From: Pseudomonadota bacterium
GTDB taxonomy: Bacteria > Pseudomonadota > Alphaproteobacteria > Rhizobiales > Hyphomicrobiaceae
Reading direction: 5' to 3'
NCBI GenBank assembly: GCA_023426855.1
Contig: JAEZBU010000347.1
Coordinates: forward strand, 1 to 6,628
DNA: 6,628 nucleotides
Shown: positions 1-6,001 of the stretch, in pieces
Layout of the letters: every line of letters begins with the position of its first letter
How positions within the stretch are numbered: the first letter of the stretch is position 1
Made by a program: the position numbers and the translations under genes
The notes under the pieces: model-generated
What the model was told of the DNA's origin: nothing
Seen by the model: the letters and a program-made list of their open reading frames with translations, nothing else
Databases searched by the model: none

Positions 1-2
1 CG

Positions 3-713
3 CCCTCACAGCTGCTGCGGGTCATCCGACGCCATCCCGACACCGGCGAAGACCGCCTCGATCTGCTGCAGTGGAGGCTGATCCCGCACCGGACGAAGCA
101 GATCAAGGCAAAGCCTATCAACGCAACGGCAGAGCGGGTCACGTCGGCTCCCATGTTTAGAGCTGCCTACGCTAAGCGCCGGTGCCTAATCCCGATCGAC
201 GCCTTCTTCGAGTGGAAGGCGCTCAAGGGCATCAAGCAGCCCTATGCGATTGGCCTGAAATCGGGGGAGCCGTTCGGGCTTGGCGGACTTTGGGAAAGCT
301 GGCGCAGACCGGAAAGCGATGAGATCGTCCGCACCTTCTGCATCATCACATGTTCGGCGAACGAGCTGGTGTCCGAGATCCACGACCAAATGCCGGTGAT
401 CGTTCCGGCGTCCGCCTACGATCGCTGGCTCTCCAACATCGCGCCCGACCCGCGAGACCTGATGGTGTCTTTCCCTGCCGATCTAATGCGAATGTGGCCG
501 GTTAGCACCCGCGTCAACTCTCCGAAGAACGAAGCATCCTTCCTCGGGGCAAACCGTCCGTGCCGGTACCTTCGCGCAGCGGCGGTTCCAGATAACGGAC
601 GGAACGGCCGGATCGCGACCGCGGAAACGAGAGCACTGCCGCCCTCTGAGGCCACAGCTAAGCGTCGGCAGTGGTCGGCTGCAAAATGCTCTCGACCAGG
701 ATTGATGGCATAG
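3..713 (+). CDS. SRAP (SOS response-associated peptidase, YedK/HMCES) family protein, 5'-truncated by the window, possibly degenerate
   Basis: The frame is open from position 3, so the true start (with the catalytic Cys2 of the family) lies left of the window; the ATG at 153 is internal. SRAP proteins form a covalent thiazolidine link to abasic sites in single-stranded DNA and shield them. Visible family blocks are VIRRHPDTGE (about 21-50), the WxLIP block (72-86), INATAE (117-134), RRCLIP..FFEWK (177-218), IITCSANELVSEIHDQMPV (343-399) and WPVSTRVNSPKN (495-530). The family Asn, the Glu of FFEWK (210-212) and the His of IHD (381-383) are present. Two positions look wrong: the usual Gly of WGLIP is Arg (75-77), and the basic residue of NA(R/K)AE is Thr (ACG, 126-128). 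After about 548 the roughly 55 remaining residues do not resemble the family, which normally ends soon after the VNxPxN block. The gene may therefore be decaying. Family assignment is firm; functionality is doubtful. Confidence 0.82.
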   Translation, partial: PSQLLRVIRRHPDTGEDRLDLLQWRLIPHRTKQIKAKPINATAERVTSAPMFRAAYAKRRCLIPIDAFFEWKALKGIKQPYAIGLKSGEPFGLGGLWESWRRPESDEIVRTFCIITCSANELVSEIHDQMPVIVPASAYDRWLSNIAPDPRDLMVSFPADLMRMWPVSTRVNSPKNEASFLGANRPCRYLRAAAVPDNGRNGRIATAETRALPPSEATAKRRQWSAAKCSRPGLMA

Positions 714-790
714 TCCGCCTGCCGCTCTATTAGCAAGCCTGCTGCTGAAGCCCGCATCCCCGCGACGATCAACGTGGCAAAACGAGCATT

Positions 791-820
791 GGCGGTGGCG
801 GTGGCGGGGGCGGTGGCGGT
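791..820 (+). repeat. Five-unit GGCGGT hexamer tandem repeat
   Basis: Five consecutive 6-bp units, GGCGGT GGCGGT GGCGGG GGCGGT GGCGGT, with one substitution in the third and a degenerate sixth unit (TGCGGC) after it. The closely spaced GG runs on the plus strand could form a two-tier G-quadruplex. No gene is convincingly read through it: the minus-strand frame gives an Ala-Thr-rich stretch inside an open frame that is antisense to the SRAP gene and is not credible. The repeat is seen directly; any structural role is inference. Confidence 0.75.
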
Positions 821-960
821 TGCGGCAGTCCGCTGTTTAAATTTGTGCAACGCAAGCCTTCGAAACATAAAAACTGCGAAAACAAAAACGCGATCACAGC
901 TTAGGCAAGCGCATATCTCAATAATCACAAGAATGTAATCAGCCGACTAACCACTTCAGT

Positions 961-989
961 TTGGCCGCGCTCCAATCTTCATTTATAAT
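961..989 (+). promoter_or_regulatory. Sigma70-type promoter with perfect -10 hexamer
   Basis: TTGGCC at 961-966 matches the first three bases and one later base of the -35 consensus. A 17-bp spacer separates it from a perfect TATAAT at 984-989, so initiation would be expected near 996. The surrounding DNA is AT-rich. No open reading frame with a ribosome binding site begins soon downstream; the first credible gene starts at 1660. The promoter may drive a non-coding RNA, or be an orphan. It rests on sequence match alone. Confidence 0.5.
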
Positions 990-1048
990 GAGAGATTAAC
1001 GGCCGTATTGCGTTCGCGTTTTTATTGTATTCGCGCCAACTCCGACCG

Positions 1049-1088
1049 TGTCTTGACATTTATATATGCGCATTGAGCCGTCAAGACA
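1049..1088. promoter_or_regulatory. Perfect 9-bp inverted repeat with 22-bp spacer, candidate operator
   Basis: TGTCTTGAC (1049-1057) is repeated exactly in reverse complement as GTCAAGACA (1080-1088). The 22-bp spacer contains an AT-rich segment and a palindromic ATGCGCAT (1066-1073) lying almost at the dyad centre. The left arm includes a TTGACA hexamer (1053-1058), but no good -10 sits at the right distance. The repeat lies about 55 bp downstream of the predicted start from the promoter at 961-989, so it could be an operator for it, or a hairpin in its transcript. An A-run follows on the plus strand, so on the minus strand a T-run precedes the repeat; it does not read as an intrinsic terminator in either direction. 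Confidence 0.5.
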
Positions 1089-1130
1089 AAAAAGCGCGAT
1101 TTCAAATAATCGGTCGGCTTGTAATTTGTA

Positions 1131-1490
1131 AAGAGTGACGTGCGCCTGTCGGTACAGCCGAAGAGCGGCCAGACGGCGGGGGCGCACGGCGCAGATGCGG
1201 CGACCGTGGGACCCCCCTCAGCCGCAGGTCAGTCCGAAGGCCATAGCGCCCCGGGGGCGTCAGACGATGACGGCAGGTGGCAAGACGATGCGGTCGCTCC
1301 CGACATCGTTCCTCGCAAGGCTCCAGCGCGGCTCCGTTTGCCAAGCAGCCCCGGGGCAAGGGCCCACCAGCCGCCAGCCGCAGTGCTGGCGGACGGCTGG
1401 GACTTCCTTTGCCCCGCTCCACCAACGCCCACCATTTGCCATAATAGGGACGCGATCGATAAAAGTTCAGTCTTCCAGGCCCCTTTAGCC
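1131..1490. other. Very GC-rich, hairpin-dense segment without a recognised gene
   Basis: Base composition switches sharply from AT-rich to GC-rich near 1131 and relaxes near 1440-1490. Several frames are open on both strands, as expected by chance at this GC content, and none gives a recognisable protein. Dyad symmetry is frequent: GTGCGCC (1140-1146) pairs with GGCGCAC (1181-1187), ACGATG (1285-1290) with CATCGT (1304-1309), GCCCCGGGGC (1348-1357) is a perfect palindrome, and a two-part stem covers 1353-1415. AGACGATG occurs twice (1263-1270 and 1283-1290). This could be a structured RNA, a remnant of a mobile element, or a repetitive extragenic unit. I cannot decide between these from the sequence. 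Confidence 0.4.
1353..1415. repeat. Long compound hairpin
   Basis: The outer stem is GGGGCAA (1353-1359) with TTGCCCC (1409-1415). The inner stem is CCGCCAGC (1371-1378) with GCTGGCGG (1385-1392) around a 6-nt loop, supported by CCAG (1367-1370) with CTGG (1397-1400). There is no T-run after it in either direction, so it does not look like an intrinsic terminator. It is the strongest fold in the GC-rich block. Confidence 0.5.
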
Positions 1491-1569
1491 GACGTGAAAC
1501 AATTGGGCAGCAATTCCGTTCCGTTTTATGCGTATTGGCTACCGTTTTGCGTGTTCCAAAGAATGGCGC

Positions 1570-1585
1570 CGCATTTAAAAATGCG
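1570..1585. promoter_or_regulatory. 16-bp palindrome upstream of the small gene at 1660, candidate operator
   Basis: CGCATTT-AA-AAATGCG is a perfect inverted repeat with 7-bp arms, about 75 bp before the ATG at 1660. It is followed immediately by a direct repeat GCGAAC-GCGAAC (1583-1594). The AT-rich centre and distance to the gene fit a repressor or activator site, although no convincing promoter hexamers sit beside it. The symmetry is seen directly; the regulatory role is inferred. Confidence 0.4.
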
Positions 1586-1659
1586 AACGCGAACTATCGC
1601 CTAAAACCATCGAAATTGGATTTGTGCGCGACCCGCAATTAAGACCGAAGGAACTCAAA

Positions 1660-1869
1660 ATGCGCATCGCGATTATCCTGAATGAACACGGCGAACTGGC
1701 CGATATTTCTGCCGATGAAGACATCGACGTTCTGATCATCGATCCAAAAGTTCCAGAGCATCGCGTCTACCTTTACTCCAGCGTCGATGTCGGCGCTGAG
1801 CATGCCGATGCGCTGATCGGCAGTGATCGCATCGGCCATGCCGACGACGGTCTTTTGACGCGGCACTGA
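1660..1869 (+). CDS. Small hypothetical protein, 69 aa
   Basis: The protein begins MRIAIILNEHGELADISADE and ends in LLTRH. It is acidic with no signal peptide or membrane segment. A hydrophobic beta-like first strand (MRIAIIL) is followed by a second strand (DVLIIDP, about residues 23-29) and a tyrosine-bearing strand (RVYLYSS), which suggests a small alpha/beta cytosolic domain. I do not recognise a named family or function. The start is chosen because GAAGGA (1647-1652) lies 7 nt before the ATG; an in-frame GTG at 1624 has no comparable site. Codon use is coding-like and the gene is followed after 11 nt by a strong intrinsic terminator, so it is probably a real single-gene transcript. A palindrome at 1570-1585 may regulate it. 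Confidence 0.7.
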   Translation: MRIAIILNEHGELADISADEDIDVLIIDPKVPEHRVYLYSSVDVGAEHADALIGSDRIGHADDGLLTRH

Positions 1870-1879
1870 TCGGTTGGGG

Positions 1880-1934
1880 TGTGCTGCGGCGGTCAGTTGG
1901 TGCGCTTGTTCCGGCGGCCGCGGCACAGTTTTTT
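1880..1934 (+). terminator. Rho-independent terminator of the 69-aa gene
   Basis: TGTGCTGCGGC (1880-1890) pairs with GCCGCGGCACA (1917-1927): eleven pairs with a single U-G wobble. The loop is about 26 nt, and a run of six T (1929-1934) follows two bases after the outermost pair. The stem begins 11 nt after the stop codon at 1867-1869. The pairing and T-run are a textbook intrinsic terminator apart from the large loop. Confidence 0.75.
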
Positions 1935-1980
1935 GGACGCCATCATCGCGCGCGCGTCATGGGCTGAAACAGGTTGAGCA

Positions 1981-2244
1981 ATGAAGCGGAGCGGTTTCTT
2001 CCGAACATCAGATCGCCAGCACGACGCCAGTTCACATGGCATCGTTGACGTGCCGCGCTGCGGCGCGCGGACCCGCGCTGGACACCCGTTCCGGCGCCGA
2101 GGGCGCGGCGCTGGCGGCCGCTGTATCAATCACGGTGGTGCCTCGACCGGGGCACGCACACCGGAAGGCCGCGCCAAAATCAGCCAAGTGCAGCGGCTGC
2201 GATGGCAGCGCTGGCGCGCAGCCCGCGGCATTCCGGAAGGCTAG
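1981..2244 (+). CDS. HGGxxTG-motif small protein, 87 aa
   Basis: The core reads CGARTRAGHP at residues 27-36, GGRCINHGGASTG at 45-57, then TPEGRAKI and a basic Trp/Arg-rich tail (RLRWQRWRA). This is the layout of the small HGGxxTG-motif proteins common in Rhizobiales and in phage-like or island DNA; their biochemical role is not established. The family normally has Cys after the Pro (HPC), giving a C...C...C...H arrangement that looks metal-binding. Here that position is Phe37 (TTC, one base from TGC), leaving Cys27, Cys48 and His51. An in-frame stop at 1975-1977 makes the ATG at 1981 the earliest possible start; the preceding AGGTTGAG is only a modest ribosome binding site, so translation may be weak. 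The first 25 residues do not resemble the motif region. The gene stands alone, after the terminator at 1880-1934. Confidence 0.72.
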   Translation: MKRSGFFRTSDRQHDASSHGIVDVPRCGARTRAGHPFRRRGRGAGGRCINHGGASTGARTPEGRAKISQVQRLRWQRWRAARGIPEG

Positions 2245-2302
2245 ATCGGCGCGAACAGGATACCCGGCACGCACAGCGGCTGCAAATGGCGGAGACAGCG
2301 GC

Positions 2303-2602
2303 TCAGAACAGATCGCTCCGCGGTGGCCTCGGATGCCGGTACGACGACTGCTCCGTCTTGGTCCGGGCCCACTTGTCTTCGCATGTCGCTGTTTCCGTGC
2401 TTACGGCGATTGCGATCGGCTGACTGTCGCCCGAACCTATCATCCGTAGGCTGATCTTAGTGTTCTGCAACTCCTCGCCTTCGTTGAAGGTGTGCACCAT
2501 CAGGATGCCGCGGCGGTGCGGGAAAGCCGCCTTGAACGTTGACCAGCTATGCCCTTGATGTGCGCACAATTGATGCCGTTCGCCGATAGCATGGATCACC
2601 AC
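2303..2602 (-). CDS. Unrecognised open frame with coding-like codon use, possible gene remnant
   Basis: The frame is open from 2617 down to the stop at 2303-2305, with an in-frame TAG just upstream, so the GTG at 2602 is the probable limit (about 99 aa). The middle section, around RRGILMVHTFNEGEELQN, uses codons like the real genes in this window (many C/G third positions, regular amino-acid mix), unlike most shadow frames. No ribosome binding site is evident before the GTG. The last 35 residues are low-quality sequence rich in Arg and Pro. I recognise no family. It may be a piece of an older gene broken at both ends, or chance. Overlapping plus-strand frames at 2202-2423 and 2549-2755 look worse. 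Confidence 0.25.
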   Translation of the reverse strand: MVIHAIGERHQLCAHQGHSWSTFKAAFPHRRGILMVHTFNEGEELQNTKISLRMIGSGDSQPIAIAVSTETATCEDKWARTKTEQSSYRHPRPPRSDLF

Positions 2603-3378
2603 CCGCTTGTGGCGCGTCGCGGGCTATTCGCTCTTAGAGGTGGAGCTGCTATCGCGTGTATCCACGCGACGGCTGCATCGCAACATCCCGCAATGTCAAC
2701 AAACTCGGCACAGCGGCGTCGGCAAACCTGCGTGTCATCCCATAAGGCAACCTAAGCAATTGCAGCATACCCTACCGACCGATAGCTGCTCTGCCGAGTT
2801 TTCGGACATCAGCAATCGTCAAGGTTTGCGCGACGGATTGATGCGACAGTTTCGATCACAGCACGTCGGTTAGCGGACATCACTGAGGATAGACCGCAGG
2901 AAGCCAATTCAACTCGCCCATCGACTGGCTCCCACATCGCCAGTTAGCAGCCATCGCGGCCCCAGTTCTTGCGATGATCATCGAGCTATTCCGCTCCGCG
3001 CAGTGCGAAGTTTAGATGCCGTTCGGGCCGGCGGGCTCTAACTTCCAATACGAAGCTCACCTCCTTTTTTCTCTTGAGCGCGGCGCGCACCAGCGCAAGG
3101 AAAAGAGCTTCCTGCAGTGCAGACTGCGAAGCCGCATGCCAATAGCAGTCGTGAGAGTGCAACGAGGTCCGCCGCGGAAACCCACCCGATTTTTTTCGGC
3201 TACGGCATCAGGATTGTCGGCCTTTTGTGGCAAATAGATAATCAAAACAACGAGATAGATGACAGCTCATTGCCCATCTCGCGGCCGACTTTCGGAGGCT
3301 ATCGGACTATTGTGACCTTGCTCGCCGCTGGTGTGTCGGCGACATTCGTGGCTCGATCCCAGCCATCATCGGTCGACT

Positions 3379-3417
3379 TGTGGTGGTAGTGGTAGCGTTT
3401 CTCTCGCCACCACCACA
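3379..3417 (-). terminator. Stem-loop downstream of the TRAP/PLP-enzyme operon
   Basis: On the minus strand TGTGGTGG (3417-3410) pairs with CCACCACA (3386-3379). An alternative register pairs TGGTGGCG (3412-3405) with CGCTACCA (3397-3390) through one G-U wobble around a 7-nt AGAGAAA loop. The structure begins about 77 nt after the stop codon of the threonine synthase-like gene. No T-run follows, so a simple intrinsic terminator is unlikely; it may mark a factor-dependent end or protect the 3' end of the mRNA. Confidence 0.35.
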
Positions 3418-3493
3418 GTTGTTTGGGCATCGCGTCAACGCTCAGATGTCGATTACCTCGGCACGATAGCGCCATCGACTCCAAACCGGACGC

Positions 3494-4705
3494 TCAATCA
3501 CCCAGCAGCTCCGCGAGCTCGGCGTCTTGAGGAACGCTGCCAAGCTGCCGCGAGCGATTGGGCATTCCGCGATAGATCTTCATGTCCTTGTAGCCATGCC
3601 CCGTCACCATGCATACAACGGTGGCGTGGCTTGGAATGCGCCTCGAATCCAACAGCGCGCGCACCGCGGCAAACGAACTGGCACCGGTCGGCTCGGCCAA
3701 CAGCCCCATGCGATGAGCCAGCGTTGACATGGCATCGCGCAGATCATCATCGCTGACGGCAACCGCGAGGCCACCCGTTTTGCGCAGCAGCCGGAGCGTA
3801 TAGCTGCCATCGCGTTCATAGCCGATCAGTGGATCGGAAATGCCCGATGCAATGGTGTTTGGCTCGTCCCAGGCCCTCACACACTCGGTCCCTTCATCGA
3901 AAGCACGAACTATCGGCGCACAGCCCGCCGCTTGCACCGCTACGAGCTTTGGCACCTTGCCTGAGCCGTGCTCCGCAAAGCCCTGAATGACCCCTTTCAC
4001 CAAAGGCCCGGCACCTGTCGGCACAGTGACGTAGTCCGGCACCATGCCGCCAAGCTGCACGGCGAGTTCCGCGCCAACGAGCTTCAGGGCGTCCACACCA
4101 TAGGGATTGAGAAAGGTCGTTGTGACGTTGACCAGGCCATAGTCCCTGGCAAGCCGCACGGCAACGTCGTAGGCGTAGCTGTAGTGACCGTCGACTTTGA
4201 CCAGCAGTGCGCCATAGGCTGCAATCTGCGTCAGCTTTTCCTCCGGTGTATGCGTCGGCACAACGACGACCGCCTTCAGGCCGGCGCGTGCGGCATAGGC
4301 CGAGGTCGAGGCGCCTGCGTTGCCGCTGGATGCGCACACGATGCCAGCATAGCCGTGCTGCTTGGCCCAACTGACGGCGGCGCTGATCAGCCGGTCCTTG
4401 AAGGATCCCGTAGGATTGACGGTTTCATCCTTGAGCCAGATCTGTCCGGTGAAGCCAGGAAGCGTTTGCTCAAGTCTTTCGCCTCTGTGCAAGGGCGTAT
4501 TGCCTTCGCCCAGCGAGACGATTGCAGACCGATCGCACACGGATAGGCGATCGGCATGGCGCCACATCGTCTCCGCCAGATAGCGATCACCCTGGGTGGA
4601 CGTCCCAGCCGGGGCAACGACCTCCAGGATGCTCTGGCAGACGTTGCAGGCATAACTAGCGTCAGCCGGCATCATCTGCCCGCAATCAACACAGCGCAGC
4701 TTCAC
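3494..4705 (-). CDS. Threonine synthase-like PLP-dependent enzyme (fold type II, short zinc-ribbon form), 403 aa
   Basis: A zinc-ribbon-like N-terminus has Cys5, Cys8, Cys20 and Cys23. The PLP fold-type II core follows: LGEGNTPL (65-72), NPTGSFKDR (97-105) with Lys103 as the expected Schiff-base lysine, SSGNAG (126-131), the phosphate-binding PTGAGPLVKG loop (229-238), EPTGASS (338-344) and TGHGYKD (368-374). These match threonine synthases, which convert O-phosphohomoserine to threonine and phosphate in the cytosol. The short form with a Cys-x2-Cys N-terminus differs from the longer (about 470 aa) E. coli-type ThrC that is the usual housekeeping enzyme in Rhizobiales, so this is probably an extra paralogue. 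Placement 18 nt after a TRAP permease gene suggests it acts on an imported compound, possibly by beta- or gamma-elimination or replacement on an amino acid. The start is GTG at 4705 with AGAGGA five bases before it. No truncation is seen. The reaction in vivo is uncertain. Confidence 0.88.
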   Translation of the reverse strand: MKLRCVDCGQMMPADASYACNVCQSILEVVAPAGTSTQGDRYLAETMWRHADRLSVCDRSAIVSLGEGNTPLHRGERLEQTLPGFTGQIWLKDETVNPTGSFKDRLISAAVSWAKQHGYAGIVCASSGNAGASTSAYAARAGLKAVVVVPTHTPEEKLTQIAAYGALLVKVDGHYSYAYDVAVRLARDYGLVNVTTTFLNPYGVDALKLVGAELAVQLGGMVPDYVTVPTGAGPLVKGVIQGFAEHGSGKVPKLVAVQAAGCAPIVRAFDEGTECVRAWDEPNTIASGISDPLIGYERDGSYTLRLLRKTGGLAVAVSDDDLRDAMSTLAHRMGLLAEPTGASSFAAVRALLDSRRIPSHATVVCMVTGHGYKDMKIYRGMPNRSRQLGSVPQDAELAELLGD

Positions 4706-4723
4706 GGTGATCCTCTTCCCGCC

Positions 4724-6001
4724 TCAGAGCAGCAATCGCGGTAGCCACAGCACCAGCGCCGGCCACAGCGAGACCATGATCAAGACGATCAAATGGGTGA
4801 TGTAGAACGGGATCGACGCGATGATGGCCCGTTCATAGGACACACCAGCAATCTGCGTCGCCGTCATCAGCGTCATGCCGACCGGGGGCGTGATATTGGC
4901 GAGATTGAGCGCCAGGATCATCACCATCGCGAAATGCAGCGGATCGAAGCCAAGCTGTACCATTGCGGGAACCAGAACCGGGCCAACGACGACCAGCGCC
5001 GGCAACACGTCGAGCACTGTCCCGATCAGGATCAGGAGCACATTGACCAGCATGATTTGGACTGTCGCATCGGTGCTGATCGTGGCGATCATGCTGGCAG
5101 CTTCCCGGGCAACACCGGAGCGTGTCACGAACCAGCCCAGCACTGTGGAAGCCGCCAGAAGGAAGAACACCACGCCGCTGAACTGAACCGTGACGACAAG
5201 CGTTTGCCAGAGCTTGGACAAGGTCAAAGTGCGATAAGCAAAAATGCCGAGCACGATCGTGTAGACGGCCGCAAAGGCAGACGCCTCGGTGACCGTGGTG
5301 AAGCCGCCCAGAATGCCAGCCAGAATGATGAACGGCACGAGCAGAGCGGGGATTGTCGGCAGAAACGCGCGCGCCGCCGCCTTCAAATTGGTGTCGCCGT
5401 GCCGTGGAAATTTATACATCCAAGCCAGGATGCCGCTGGTGATCAGCAGGGCGAGCGTCATCAACAGGCCTGGAATGATGCCCGCCGCAAACAGCGACAG
5501 CACCGACACGTTCTGCAGCAGGGAGGCATACACGACCATGACGATGCTCGGCGGGATGATCGGGCCGATGATCGATGAGCACGCGGTCACAGCCGCCGCG
5601 TATTCGGCCGAGTAGCCCTCGCGCTTCATGGCGGGGATCATGATCTTGCCGATCGCGACCGTATCAGTGATGGCCGCGCCGGTCAGCCCGGAAAAGAACA
5701 GGCTGACCGCTACGTTGACGTGACTGAGCGCGCCGCGAATGCGTCCGAACAAGGCGTTGTTGAAAGCGATAAGGCGCTCCGTCAACCCGGCCTGGTTCAT
5801 CAGCTCAGCGGTGAAGATGAAGTAGGGAATGGCCATCAGCAGATAGCTGCTGGTACCGGAAAACATGCGCTCGGCGACGATCCCGAGAAAATCGGGACCG
5901 CCCAGCTCCATGGCGCCGGACAGCCCCGCCATCACCATCACAACGGCGATCGGCGTGCCCAGCAGGATCAACAGAACGAATATGCTCACGGCAGAGGTCA
6001 C
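4724..6001 (-). CDS. dctM: TRAP transporter large permease subunit, DctM type, 425 aa
   Basis: This is the large inner-membrane subunit of a tripartite ATP-independent periplasmic (TRAP) transporter, which uses the sodium gradient to import organic acids and related solutes delivered by a periplasmic binding protein. It is almost entirely hydrophobic, with around twelve membrane segments and the usual length for the family. Hallmarks are SGLTGAAITDT (104-114) followed by IMIPAMKREGY, GPIIPPS (146-152), GGFTTVTEAS (232-241) and NLANITPPVG (366-375), in the two halves of the internal pseudo-repeat. The start is GTG at 6001. It overlaps the dctQ stop by four bases (GTGA), implying translational coupling, and GGAG at 6014-6011 lies nine bases upstream. 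The PLP-enzyme gene follows after 18 nt, so all three are probably on one mRNA. The substrate cannot be deduced, because specificity sits mainly in the missing binding protein. Confidence 0.95.
   Translation of the reverse strand: MTSAVSIFVLLILLGTPIAVVMVMAGLSGAMELGGPDFLGIVAERMFSGTSSYLLMAIPYFIFTAELMNQAGLTERLIAFNNALFGRIRGALSHVNVAVSLFFSGLTGAAITDTVAIGKIMIPAMKREGYSAEYAAAVTACSSIIGPIIPPSIVMVVYASLLQNVSVLSLFAAGIIPGLLMTLALLITSGILAWMYKFPRHGDTNLKAAARAFLPTIPALLVPFIILAGILGGFTTVTEASAFAAVYTIVLGIFAYRTLTLSKLWQTLVVTVQFSGVVFFLLAASTVLGWFVTRSGVAREAASMIATISTDATVQIMLVNVLLILIGTVLDVLPALVVVGPVLVPAMVQLGFDPLHFAMVMILALNLANITPPVGMTLMTATQIAGVSYERAIIASIPFYITHLIVLIMVSLWPALVLWLPRLLL

Larger units (their letters stand above)
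714..1130. other. Gene-free stretch between the SRAP remnant and the GC-rich block
   Basis: No protein-coding gene is supported here. The stretch contains the GGCGGT repeat, then from about 835 turns markedly AT-rich compared with the rest of the window. It holds a consensus-like promoter (961-989) and an inverted repeat (1049-1088). The long minus-strand frame covering 416-928 runs antisense through the SRAP gene and the hexamer repeat and resembles nothing, so it is not called. AT-rich DNA with promoter-like signals but no following gene fits either a small RNA locus or a fossil of a lost gene. Confidence 0.5.
2245..3493. other. Gene-poor stretch of about 1.2 kb between the HGGxxTG gene and the TRAP operon
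   Basis: Apart from the doubtful minus-strand frame at 2303-2602 and a hairpin at 3379-3417, I see nothing here. Open frames are short, without ribosome binding sites, and their translations are compositionally erratic. Composition is less GC-rich than in the operon to the right. No tRNA cloverleaf, CRISPR repeat or insertion-sequence end was recognised. The stretch resembles the decayed spacer DNA of genomic islands. Confidence 0.5.

Noticed and set aside
416..928. Long minus-strand open frame.
   Set aside because: It is antisense to the SRAP reading frame and crosses the GGCGGT repeat to give an Ala-Thr low-complexity run; no family resemblance.
1051..1088. TTGACA (1053-1058) as a -35 element on the plus strand, or TTGACG on the minus strand with a TATAAA-like -10.
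   Set aside because: On the plus strand no -10 lies at 16-18 bp; on the minus strand the spacing would be only 14 bp. The symmetry is better explained as an inverted repeat.
1140..1604. Plus-strand open frames (also 1135-1488) and minus-strand frames (1102-1513) in the GC-rich block.
   Set aside because: Several frames are open at once because GC-rich DNA has few stop codons; none has a ribosome binding site or a recognisable product.
1604..1613. Partial resemblance to the 3' half of a NodD-binding nod box (AAACCATCGA).
   Set aside because: Only about ten bases agree; the ATC-N9-GAT spacing of the nod-box core is not met and the rest of the 47-49 bp consensus is absent.
2607..2873. Plus-strand open frame of 88 codons in the gene-poor stretch.
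   Set aside because: No ribosome binding site, irregular codon use and no recognisable motif; stop-free by chance.
3057..3066. TCACCTCCTT equals the 3' end of 16S rRNA, or a perfect Shine-Dalgarno sequence on the minus strand.
   Set aside because: The preceding bases do not match 16S rRNA. On the minus strand the only following frame is about 20 codons from a TTG or GTG start, so chance is likelier than a gene.
4230..4240. GTCAGCTTTTC resembles the first half of a tts box, the TtsI-binding site upstream of type III secretion genes.
   Set aside because: The second half of the consensus is missing and the match lies inside the threonine synthase-like coding sequence.
4793..5578. Plus-strand open frame of 261 codons, rich in His, Arg, Asp and Gln.
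   Set aside because: It is the antisense shadow of the DctM gene; its hydrophilic composition is the complement of hydrophobic membrane codons.
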